Source: Luteolibacter ambystomatis
GTDB taxonomy: Bacteria; Verrucomicrobiota; Verrucomicrobiia; Verrucomicrobiales; Akkermansiaceae
Direction: 5' to 3'
Length of the DNA stretch: 64,000 bases
Assembly (NCBI RefSeq): GCF_018137965.1
Contig: NZ_CP073100.1
Span: 1,674,001 to 1,738,000, forward strand
The position numbers and the translations under genes were made by a program. The notes below the pieces were generated by a model. That model was not told the origin of the DNA. It ran no database searches and saw nothing but the letters and a program-made list of their open reading frames with translations. Shown here one piece after another: positions 52,695-60,288 of this stretch; within the stretch, counting starts at the first letter, position 1; the number at the start of each line of letters is the position of its first letter.

Positions 52695-52729
52695 AAAAAA
52701 AACCGCGGATCAGGGTGTCCCGTCCGCGG
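52695..52729 (-). terminator. Intrinsic terminator in the leader of the giant gene (candidate attenuator)
   Basis: On the minus strand a CCGCGGA/TCCGCGG stem, with an inner GGG/CCC pair, is followed at once by eight T. It ends 28 bp before the giant gene's ATG. No protein gene ends just upstream, so it is either the end of an unseen small RNA or a transcription attenuator. Confidence 0.75.
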
Positions 52730-52734
52730 ATCAG

Positions 52735-52758
52735 CTACTCACTCATGCAAGAGACCAT
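52735..52758 (-). CDS. Seven-residue reading frame with strong ribosome binding site (candidate leader peptide)
   Basis: The frame reads MVSCMSE and then TAG. An AAGGAG sits at 52765-52770, six bases before its ATG, which is better placed than the signals of most genes here. It ends 5 bp before the terminator hairpin. It could be a translated leader whose ribosome affects hairpin folding. It has no run of one amino acid, so the signal sensed is unclear. The frame may be chance. Confidence 0.35.
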   Translation of the reverse strand: MVSCMSE

Positions 52759-53669
52759 CTGTCGCTCCTTCGTCTCCCGATCCGATCCAGTCCGGAGCCT
52801 TCACGACTTCGAAGCAAAGCGGATCACCAGCCCCCGCACAAATCCACCATTTGTCAAACAACACCCCTGCAAGGGTTGGCTGAAGGTGGATCGGGTTACA
52901 CACGGGAGTGGGACAACGTTGGGTTTTCAGATGCAACAACCGGAACAAAATTGGGGTTTTGAGAATCCGGTCGCAAAACGGGAATCAAATTTCCGGAAAT
53001 GGACAACCTCTGGAGATTTCCATTTCACTCATCCGATTGACGGTTTCGTTGCAAATCGTCAATCGCAAAACGCTTCTCCAATTCCCCAAAAGCCGCCAAC
53101 CCTCGCAGTTGTTGGGTTTGTCGGGTAGAATAATTCAGGTGATCTGGATTTTCCGGGGTCAAATCGTGGATCATCCGATCGAAAGGAAGCGAAAAGCCAA
53201 TAGAAATCATCGCATTCGTCTAATTTTAAATTACTTGCGACGAACACCCCAATTCAAGCCCTCTACTTTCCTCATTTTGGGTATTTTCATTTCCGCAAGA
53301 AAATTGGGCATAATTACCAAACATTTTCTAAATTTCCGCGCTGGGAATTTCTCCAAAAATCACCATCCGATCACAGATCGCGCCACCACCGGGCCGCCGC
53401 AAATCGTGGATCGAACGCTTTCCCGCCGCAGGTGAAATGGGTCAAACCCCACCTGTAGAGGGAGCGCCGTCCTCTCTTGGTTTCACTTCTCCCGAATCTT
53501 TCCATTCGCTGGCATTCAAGCCCGGCACGGACGAATCGGAACTGAATCCAGAATTCTGTTAGGAAAACGCGGGTAACAACAACCGCCGCCAACCACTTGC
53601 GCAAGCCATCGTGTCACCGGATGCACGTTGATCCGACCCGGGTGCAATACGACCGGCATCAAAGCAAAG
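52759..53669. other. AT-rich gene-free region between the giant gene leader and tRNA-Arg
   Basis: This stretch of about 0.9 kb is clearly richer in A and T than its surroundings, above all at 53100-53350. Open frames here (for example 52908-53435 plus) have random-looking products and no ribosome binding site. A 12-bp direct repeat AAATCGTGGATC occurs at 53161 and 53401. The region should contain the promoter of the giant gene. A TTGACA (minus, 52857-52852) lacks a matching -10 box. Confidence 0.5.
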
Positions 53670-53743
53670 CACGCCCGGCTGGATTCGAACCAGCGACCAT
53701 CCGCTTAGAAGGCGGATGCTCTATCCAACTGAGCTACGGGCGC
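53670..53743 (-). tRNA. tRNA-Arg (anticodon TCT)
   Basis: The minus strand folds as a cloverleaf: acceptor GCGCCCG with CGGGCGT, a D-arm containing AGCTCAGTTGGATAGAGC, an anticodon arm with loop CTTCTAA, and a T-arm GCTGGTTCGAATCCAGC. The anticodon TCT reads AGA. The CCA end is not encoded. This tRNA serves a rare codon in a GC-rich genome. Confidence 0.96.
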
Positions 53744-53835
53744 GTGACGCCGGAGGCTATCAGCCGGTTCCGGACGAGTCAAACCACGGGATTTGGTTCT
53801 CGTCACGAATAGCGTTTTCGGTCAAGAACCGCGCC

Positions 53836-54315
53836 ATGAATCCTCCGCCTCCGATGCCACCATCCCCGCAGATGATGCGGGACGCGGAACATCTGCGCAT
53901 GTTGGCCATCTTCCACTATGTGATGGCGGGGCTTTCGGTGTTCGGGATGTTGCTGGGCGGACTCTACGTCGCAATCCCACTCATCCTGCCCAAGGCGTTT
54001 GCCAAGATGCCCCCGGCCTCGGGATCCACCTCGGCACCTCCCGGATTTCCCAAGGAAGTCATGTGGATCCTGACACTCGAAGGGCTGGTCATCGGGATCA
54101 TTTCGCTTGTAGCCGTCATCGGCTTCTATCTGTGCGGCCGATATCTCTCAGCCCGGCGCAATCGCACCTTCTGCTTCGTCATCTCCGGCCTTGCCTGCAT
54201 GTGCGCCCCCTTCGGCACCGTGCTCGGCATTTTCACGATTCTCGTCTTGAGCCGTCCCACCGTAGCCGCATTGTTCGCTAGGGAAACCGAAGGCTTGGCG
54301 GTGCCTCCGACGTAG
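53836..54315 (+). CDS. Small multi-pass membrane protein of unknown function
   Basis: The 159-residue product has a Pro/Met-rich N-terminus (MNPPPPMPPSPQMM) and three to four membrane spans (about residues 24-50, 75-100 and 113-140). The pattern of a Pro-rich start, a double span and a GxxxG-rich hairpin is common in small Verrucomicrobia/Planctomycete membrane proteins that lack a defined role. The ATG at 53836 was chosen since the longer frame crosses the tRNA gene. It converges with the lipoprotein gene on the other strand. Confidence 0.7.
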   Translation: MNPPPPMPPSPQMMRDAEHLRMLAIFHYVMAGLSVFGMLLGGLYVAIPLILPKAFAKMPPASGSTSAPPGFPKEVMWILTLEGLVIGIISLVAVIGFYLCGRYLSARRNRTFCFVISGLACMCAPFGTVLGIFTILVLSRPTVAALFARETEGLAVPPT

Positions 54316-54330
54316 TCGGAATGCGGCGCG

Positions 54331-55149
54331 TCATTCGTTCCCGGAGCGGATCACATAACGCTTGCCCTCGACCATGACGTCCGGAGGCACCCGGTCCGCC
54401 TCAAAGCGATCGTAGCCTTCCTTGAGGTTCTTCCAAAAATCCTCCCAAGGATCTCCCACCGCCGCGGCCATGCGTGCGGAAGTCATGCGGAATGGGAAGC
54501 AATGGACGCGGAAGAACGGTTGGCCGCGATCCAACGCGGCGGCGCAGAGCGTGTAGATCTCTTCGATCGCCGGATCCGTCATGGCGAAGCAGCCGATCGA
54601 AACCTCGTTGCCATGCACCATCAGGAACGTGCCGGTCCGGTCGTGCGCGAGATCATAGGCATTCGGATAACCGATGTTGAAAGCGAGATGAAACTGGGAA
54701 TCCGGCTTCATCCGCTCCGGTGGGACGAAATAGAAGCCTTCCGGTGCCTGGGCATCCCCCTCCTGGAGCTTCGGCCCCAGCACACCGGACATGGCCGCCA
54801 CCGGCCAACTACGGAACAAATCGTACTTCCGGGTATCCCGGCGGCGCACCCACAACTCCAGCGTGCGCTCCTCCTTGAAAACGCGGATGAACACGGGATC
54901 GCCAAGGTGAAGCCCCTTTGCCGCGAGTGCCTTCTTCAGTTCCGGCTGAACCCTGGCGGCTGCCGCTGAGGCGCGCTCCGGGCCGGGAAGATCGGAAGCA
55001 ACGGAGCCTGCGGCGGAAGAGGGTTCGGGAGAGATCATGGGAATGGATGCTGGCGGGGAGGGCGTCTGCCCGTCCTGTTGGGCGCGGGCTTCCTTCGGGC
55101 GGCAGCCCGCGATTCCCAGGACCGCCAGGAGGATCACGCCACGGCACAT
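54331..55149 (-). CDS. YafK/DpaA-like L,D-transpeptidase-fold lipoprotein
   Basis: The 272-residue product starts MCRGVILLAVLGIAGC, a lipoprotein signal, followed by a Pro/Ser-rich linker. The catalytic domain has LHLGDPVFIRVFKEERTLEL and the active-site motif HGNEVSIGCFAMTD, in which the Cys is the nucleophile. The HG...SIGCxAMTD form is that of YafK/DpaA, an amidase that frees lipoproteins from peptidoglycan in E. coli and does not make cross-links. An outer-membrane place is inferred from the lipobox. The start lies inside the end of the VanW gene (16-bp overlap), so the two are translationally coupled. Confidence 0.88.
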   Translation of the reverse strand: MCRGVILLAVLGIAGCRPKEARAQQDGQTPSPPASIPMISPEPSSAAGSVASDLPGPERASAAAARVQPELKKALAAKGLHLGDPVFIRVFKEERTLELWVRRRDTRKYDLFRSWPVAAMSGVLGPKLQEGDAQAPEGFYFVPPERMKPDSQFHLAFNIGYPNAYDLAHDRTGTFLMVHGNEVSIGCFAMTDPAIEEIYTLCAAALDRGQPFFRVHCFPFRMTSARMAAAVGDPWEDFWKNLKEGYDRFEADRVPPDVMVEGKRYVIRSGNE

Positions 55150-56912
55150 GCTTGTGGGGAACCGATGCACTCTTCCATGGCTTCGCGCAAGATCTCGGAA
55201 TCTCCCGCCTCGATCTCAATCAGCAGCGGATGGGATGGGAGACCACAGTTGCGCGTCGCGATCACAGGCACCCCGGCGGCCAAAGCCCGCAGCGCCAGCC
55301 GTGGTTCATGCTCGATCCACGCCGGCAGCACCACTGCGGTGCAGGCGGGGATTTCGGAAACATCTCCGGAACGATGGCGGATTCCTTCGAGAGGATTGTT
55401 CGAGCCTTCCCGCGCCTTGCCAAGCACGAGCAACTCGCCACCCAATCCTTGCATGGCCTCCGCCAGTTCGTAGATGCCCTTGCGTCCGAGCGCGGAAGCC
55501 GGAAAGAACCACTTCGGTTCTTCTTGCGGCAACACCCGCGGCCTGGCCTCCGGCATCTTCCAATCCAACAACAGGGCACGGCTGCCAAAGCGCGCGGCAA
55601 TGGCCCGATGAGGCGTAATCAAACGCGCAGCCGCAACGAGCGCTTCGTTCTCCGCATGCACGAGTTCCGGATCGGCCCGGAAATCCGCCAGTGTATCGGA
55701 CTGCTGGTGCTGCTCCGCCGCAGCATCGAGACGATATTGCAGCTCTTCCATCGGCCAGCGGTTCACCAGCACGTCAAACGTGCGCCCGCCGAGATACCCG
55801 GCCTTCCACAAGTGCGGCAGCAGTGTTTGCGAAACAATCAGATGCCGCGCCTGCGGATCGATGCGGCGGCCGAGTGTTTCCGCGAGCTGCCGCTGGGCAT
55901 CGAGCAGGAACTTCTGCCGCACCGCGCCCTGCCCCGGCAGTTTCCGCTGCCGCCAGGAACGCAGCAGGGTTTCAAAGGTCGCATGATACGCGGTGGCATC
56001 CGCTGGCGGGCTCCACGCATAGTTCGGTTTGTGCCATCGCTGACCGTCCAGCGGTGTGTACCACCGGTCACCGGGCTTGGAATGCCTGCGGCACCAGTCA
56101 TCGAACTCGGGCCACAAGCCATCAAGCACGAAGGCCGTATGACCAGCGGCGGGGGCATGGTTTTTGGTAGCCGAAGGATGGCGGAAGCACGAGGTCACCC
56201 CACAGGTCAGACAATCCCCATCCGCCGCGGCACGCACCGGCACTCCAAGCGAAACCGCAGCCGCGTGATCCTCACGACAGCGCGAGGGCGTCACGGCACG
56301 GATCACCACCAGCAGGTCGGTGGCGGTCAGCCGCGCCTCCAGACGCCAGGCAAAGGGAGCACGGAACCGCAGGTCCACGTAGTTCCAGAATACCGTGGCA
56401 TCCCGCTCCGGAGGCAATGGAGTTCCCGGCAATGTCCGGGAATGTTCATGGCGCTCCACCACTTCCACGCCCGCTTCCAATGCTGCGGCGTGCAGCAGGC
56501 CGGAGAGCTGGCACAAGCCTCCACCGAGATTCGGCACCATGCAACCGGAGCGGAGTTCGCGGCCGGTCGTGAATCCACGGGAGCGGGTCGTGCGGCCCAG
56601 TTGTTTCCAAAAACTGAAAACCTCCCCCGCAGGAACCTCCGTGCCATGAAGTCTGCGGCAAGCGGCGCGGAGGTTCTGCACCTTGCCTGCGGTGAGCGGA
56701 AATTCCTCTGGAGTGAGCTGTGTCCACAGTGCTGCCTTCGCATGTCCGATCTGGGGAGCCCCCCGCCATAGCGTGCCATGGGAATGGCGGCTCACCGGCT
56801 GGTTCCGCTCCTGCCACCAGCGGCGGGCGATGAAAGCACGGCTCTTGAGAAAAAACAGGGCGGACTCGACGCGGCCCGGAGCCTGATGCTCCGCTTCGGG
56901 TGTAGGTTGCAT
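55134..56912 (-). CDS. VanW-domain and glycosyltransferase-like fusion protein
   Basis: The 592-residue product has an N-terminal VanW domain (about residues 80-215; VPAGEVFSFWKQLG, NLGGGLCQLSGLLHAAALEAG, VVERHEHSR) and a C-terminal half that resembles a GT-B glycosyltransferase donor domain (WFFPASALGRKGIYELAEAM, LLVLGKAREG, EPRLALRALAAGVPVIATR). Between them lies a Cys-containing linker (GDCLTCGVTSC). VanW domains are of unknown biochemistry and linked to glycopeptide resistance and cell walls. The fusion and its overlap with a wall-modifying lipoprotein gene suggest an envelope-glycan role. No signal peptide is visible. Confidence 0.82.
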   Translation of the reverse strand: MQPTPEAEHQAPGRVESALFFLKSRAFIARRWWQERNQPVSRHSHGTLWRGAPQIGHAKAALWTQLTPEEFPLTAGKVQNLRAACRRLHGTEVPAGEVFSFWKQLGRTTRSRGFTTGRELRSGCMVPNLGGGLCQLSGLLHAAALEAGVEVVERHEHSRTLPGTPLPPERDATVFWNYVDLRFRAPFAWRLEARLTATDLLVVIRAVTPSRCREDHAAAVSLGVPVRAAADGDCLTCGVTSCFRHPSATKNHAPAAGHTAFVLDGLWPEFDDWCRRHSKPGDRWYTPLDGQRWHKPNYAWSPPADATAYHATFETLLRSWRQRKLPGQGAVRQKFLLDAQRQLAETLGRRIDPQARHLIVSQTLLPHLWKAGYLGGRTFDVLVNRWPMEELQYRLDAAAEQHQQSDTLADFRADPELVHAENEALVAAARLITPHRAIAARFGSRALLLDWKMPEARPRVLPQEEPKWFFPASALGRKGIYELAEAMQGLGGELLVLGKAREGSNNPLEGIRHRSGDVSEIPACTAVVLPAWIEHEPRLALRALAAGVPVIATRNCGLPSHPLLIEIEAGDSEILREAMEECIGSPQACAVA

Positions 56913-57011
56913 GCGACGGCCCCACAAGAGGGCCGGGGGCTATTACGTATCCGATCGGGCGGTTTTGTCTCTAAGAAAGCGCGTGGAAACGACGGGCCGT
57001 TTTGGAAGGGG

Positions 57012-58295
57012 CTACTTCACAAACGCCCCGATCTTTTTGATGGCGATCTCACTGCGCGGGCTCGGATGCAGGAATCCCATCACCGGCAGATCTCCATTCG
57101 CCTGGCGTGGCAGCAACAGTTCCTTCTCGTCGAGATTCACGAAATCGCGGTCGGTGAGCTTCATGCCGGTGGTGAAGGAATTGCCGCTGGCCTCGCACTT
57201 CGCCGCGTCGAATTTGATAATCTCATTGCGCGATCCGAAGCTGAGATTGTTGACCAGCTTGTGGCCATAGCCGTCCACCTCCGTCATGTTGTCCGCGAGA
57301 CGGCAGAGCATGTTGTAATTGGCTCCGTTCCGGTAGGCGGAGTTGTTGGTCCAGTCGCTGCCTCCGGGTTGGTGGTTGGCATAGAAGCCGGAGGCCTTGT
57401 TGCCCACCGCCACGCAGTAGCGGATGATGTTGCGCGGGATTGGGCTGGGAAGTTCCGCCGCCGGAGTCATGCCGAATCCGCCGGCCTTGAAGCCATTGCC
57501 ATCGGCGCGCTTCTTCATGTCCTTCGAGTAGCCGTTGTTGAAGGCCCAGCAGTTCTCAAACGCCACCACCTCGCGGGCATTGATGCAGTCGAAACCGTCA
57601 TCACTGTTGAACCACGCGCGGCAGCCGCGGAACACATTGCCGGTCGACCCTTTCGGTGGATGGCAGCCGAAGCCATCGCTGTTCCCCCCCTTCCCTCCTT
57701 CCGAGGTGAAGTCCCAGTTGTTCCAGGCATCGCAGTTGAGGAAAAGATTGTCGGAGCCTCTCACGCTGTAGATCCCGATCGCCTGGCCGTCATGCATGCT
57801 GAGGCGCTCGTAAATGTTATGGCTGCCGTTGTTCTCAAAGCAGATCGACTGCGTGTGCCCCAGGATGGTCACCTGTACGCCCGTGACATCGAGGCCGATG
57901 AAGTGCAGCCAAGAACCCGTAACGGAAAACGCGCTCACCCGCATGCCCGCCGGTTTCACGTCGGAGCAATCGAAGACCGGCTTTTCATTCTGATAGGCCC
58001 GATAGGTGATCGGCTTTCCCTGGACGCCACTCTTGTTCAGATAGGTGATCGAGGCGAAGGGGCCACGGCGGTTGGAGATGTCCGCCTCCTTCATGCGGTA
58101 GGTGCCGCCCCGGATCTGAACCACATCCCCGGGGTCGGCGGACTTTTGCGCCCGCTGGACGGTGGCGAACGGCTTGGCCTGCGTTCCGGCGGCCGCATCA
58201 TCGCCATCCGGGGCCACATACCACTCCGCAGCATGGAGGACGGACAAACCCGCGAGAGAAAGAATAAGGCCGGCGGCGACTGGATTCAATTTCAT
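57012..58295 (-). CDS. Secreted right-handed beta-helix polysaccharide lyase (PL9-like)
   Basis: The 427-residue product has a signal peptide (MKLNPVAAGLILSLAGL) and starts its mature part EWYVAPDGDDAAAGTQAKPF, the typical entry to PL9-type pectate lyases and related beta-helix proteins. Helix coils follow with CDAWNNWDFTSEGGKGGNSD, DGFDCINAREVV, and NGFKAGGFGM, which match the Asp-rich calcium and Lys catalytic area of PL9 enzymes. Expected work is cleavage of pectate or a similar uronic-acid polymer. Identification is by pattern; other beta-helix lyases cannot be excluded. Confidence 0.8.
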   Translation of the reverse strand: MKLNPVAAGLILSLAGLSVLHAAEWYVAPDGDDAAAGTQAKPFATVQRAQKSADPGDVVQIRGGTYRMKEADISNRRGPFASITYLNKSGVQGKPITYRAYQNEKPVFDCSDVKPAGMRVSAFSVTGSWLHFIGLDVTGVQVTILGHTQSICFENNGSHNIYERLSMHDGQAIGIYSVRGSDNLFLNCDAWNNWDFTSEGGKGGNSDGFGCHPPKGSTGNVFRGCRAWFNSDDGFDCINAREVVAFENCWAFNNGYSKDMKKRADGNGFKAGGFGMTPAAELPSPIPRNIIRYCVAVGNKASGFYANHQPGGSDWTNNSAYRNGANYNMLCRLADNMTEVDGYGHKLVNNLSFGSRNEIIKFDAAKCEASGNSFTTGMKLTDRDFVNLDEKELLLPRQANGDLPVMGFLHPSPRSEIAIKKIGAFVK

Positions 58296-58433
58296 GCAAT
58301 TTAAGGCGAATGCTCTCCGATTACACCCCGAAAATCGCTCCTCTATCCTACTTTCCGATACCACATTTGAACTAAAAGCCGGTTTTTGCCAGCACCGGTT
58401 GCCCTCCGGCCCGCCTCATGTTAGGCCCGGCCG

Positions 58434-59294
58434 ATGGAAGCGGCGATCGGCATCATCGGAGGCAGCGGCCTCTACGAACTGGACGGATTCGAGAAGGCGG
58501 AGGAACGCGTGATCACCACCCCCTTCGGAGAGCCATCGGACGCTTTGGTCGGAGGTACGTTCGCCGGTCGTCAGGTGTGGTTCCTCCCCCGCCATGGCCG
58601 CGGCCACCGCATCCTGCCGCACGAGATCAACCATCGCGCCAACCTCTGGGCACTGCGCAGCCTCGGTGTCCGTTGGGTGATCTGTGTCACCGCCGTTGGC
58701 AGTCTGAAGGAACAATACCATCCGCGCGACGTGGTGCTGCCGGACCAATACTTCGACCGCACCAGCCGCCGCGAGCATCACACATTTTTCGGTCGCGGCA
58801 TTGCAGCGCACATCGCCTTCGCCGAGCCGGTGAGCTGCGGACTGCGCGGGATTCTCCGGGAGTCCGCCACGGAAACCGGCTGCCGGGTCCACGACCGGGG
58901 CACCTACGTGAATATGGACGGCCCCGCCTTCTCCACCCGGGCCGAAAGCGAGGTGAACCGGAAGCTCGGTTTCGACGTGATCGGCATGACCAATCTGCCG
59001 GAGGCCAAGCTGGCCCGCGAGGCGGAGATCGCCCTGGCCACCCTGGCGATGGTCACGGACTACGACTGCTGGAAGACCGATGAAGAGGCTGTCACCGCCG
59101 AAAGCGTGATTGCCCATCTCCACGCCAATGTCGCGGCGGCCAAGCGGGTGCTGGCGGCCGCCATTCCCCGGATTCCGCAGATGGCGGATTGGCCGGAACA
59201 CTCCGCGCTGGAAGGTGCCATCATGACCGCGCGGCACCTTTGGCCGCAGCAGACCGCCACCGATCTTGCCCCCTTGCTCGGCCGGTTCCTGTGA
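58434..59294 (+). CDS. mtnP: S-methyl-5'-thioadenosine phosphorylase
   Basis: The 286-residue product carries GIIGGSGLYELDGF, the phosphate-binding FLPRHGRGHRILPHEINHRAN region, TAVGSLKEQYHPRD and YVNMDGPAFSTRAES for the methylthioribose site. These are specific to the MTAP branch of the nucleoside phosphorylase family. The enzyme splits methylthioadenosine from polyamine synthesis into adenine and methylthioribose-1-phosphate to recover methionine. No other salvage gene is in the window. It diverges from the lyase gene. Confidence 0.95.
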   Translation: MEAAIGIIGGSGLYELDGFEKAEERVITTPFGEPSDALVGGTFAGRQVWFLPRHGRGHRILPHEINHRANLWALRSLGVRWVICVTAVGSLKEQYHPRDVVLPDQYFDRTSRREHHTFFGRGIAAHIAFAEPVSCGLRGILRESATETGCRVHDRGTYVNMDGPAFSTRAESEVNRKLGFDVIGMTNLPEAKLAREAEIALATLAMVTDYDCWKTDEEAVTAESVIAHLHANVAAAKRVLAAAIPRIPQMADWPEHSALEGAIMTARHLWPQQTATDLAPLLGRFL

Positions 59295-59382
59295 CGTCCG
59301 GTTTCCAAAACCGGGCGTGACATTGCCGGACCCTGCGGGGATAGTTCCGCTCCAGAACATGCGCTCCGAGTTCCACCGCCAC

Positions 59383-60240
59383 ATGAAACGGCTCTCTCTT
59401 TCCCTGTCCCTCGTCCTCCTCAGCGTCAGCCTCGGAAGCTGCACCGTGGACAAGGCCGCCGATGCAGGCCGCTACCCGAACGGTCCAGCCGCCCCGGTCA
59501 AGACCACCCGTAATGCCGCCTATCAGACCCCGCCGGTCCAAGGCCCCGTCCGCCGCAATCCGGACATGAACCTGTCCTCGAATTTCCCGAAGGGCACCAC
59601 CCTGAGCTATTCGCGCGTGAATGCTCCGGGAAAATACATCGCCATCACCTTCGATGACGGCCCGCACATCACCAACACCCCGCGCCTGCTGGACATGCTC
59701 CGCGCCCGCAACATCAAGGCCACCTTTTTCTGCGTGGGCCAGTGCGTAAGCGAGTATCCGCAGGTCGCCCGCCAGATCGTCGCGGAAGGCCACGAAATCG
59801 CCAACCACAGCTGGAGCCATCCGCTGCTCACGAAGCTCAGCGACGCCCAGTATCACGACCAGATCACCCGCACCCACGAGGCCATCATCCGGGCCACCGG
59901 CGTGACGCCGCACCTGCTGCGCCCCCCCTACGGCGCGCTCACCCAGCGCCAGCGCGAGTGGGCCTATTCGGAATACGGTTATCCGACCATCCTCTGGTCC
60001 GTGGACCCCTTCGACTGGAAGCGCCCCGGCTCCGCCGCTGTCACCGCCCGCATCCTTTCCGCCACCACACCGGGCGGCATCATCCTCGCCCACGACATCC
60101 ACAGCCAGACCGTGGACGCCATGCCCGCCACGCTCGATACCCTGCTGGCACGCGGCTACAAGTTCGTGACCGTCTCGCAACTGCTGGCCATGCAGCAGCC
60201 TTCCGCCGCCGCGGCCCCGGCCCCCGCTCCGGCCCAATAA
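59383..60240 (+). CDS. Polysaccharide deacetylase (NodB/PgdA-type) lipoprotein
   Basis: The 285-residue product has a lipoprotein signal (LSVSLGSC) and a full NodB domain: the TFDDGPH motif with the catalytic base and metal Asp, HSWSHPLL with two metal His, RPPYG, the DPFDWK motif and ILAHDIHS. It is expected to remove N-acetyl groups from peptidoglycan or chitin-like glycans at the outer face. The ATG at 59383 begins the signal; upstream in-frame ATGs at 59359 and 59266 add residues without support. A Pro/Ala-rich tail ends the protein. Confidence 0.92.
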   Translation: MKRLSLSLSLVLLSVSLGSCTVDKAADAGRYPNGPAAPVKTTRNAAYQTPPVQGPVRRNPDMNLSSNFPKGTTLSYSRVNAPGKYIAITFDDGPHITNTPRLLDMLRARNIKATFFCVGQCVSEYPQVARQIVAEGHEIANHSWSHPLLTKLSDAQYHDQITRTHEAIIRATGVTPHLLRPPYGALTQRQREWAYSEYGYPTILWSVDPFDWKRPGSAAVTARILSATTPGGIILAHDIHSQTVDAMPATLDTLLARGYKFVTVSQLLAMQQPSAAAAPAPAPAQ

Positions 60241-60288
60241 CGAGCGGGCCGCTCCCTGTTCCACCCTCCCCCTCCTCCATCACGCACC

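Noticed and set aside
52829..52857. Sigma-70 promoter for the giant gene using TTGACA at 52857-52852 (minus).
   Set aside because: The hexamer 17 bp downstream is GC-rich and unlike TATAAT.
52908..53435. 175-residue plus-strand frame in the AT-rich gap.
   Set aside because: The product looks random (many Ile, Arg, Asn), there is no ribosome binding site, and no motif is recognised.
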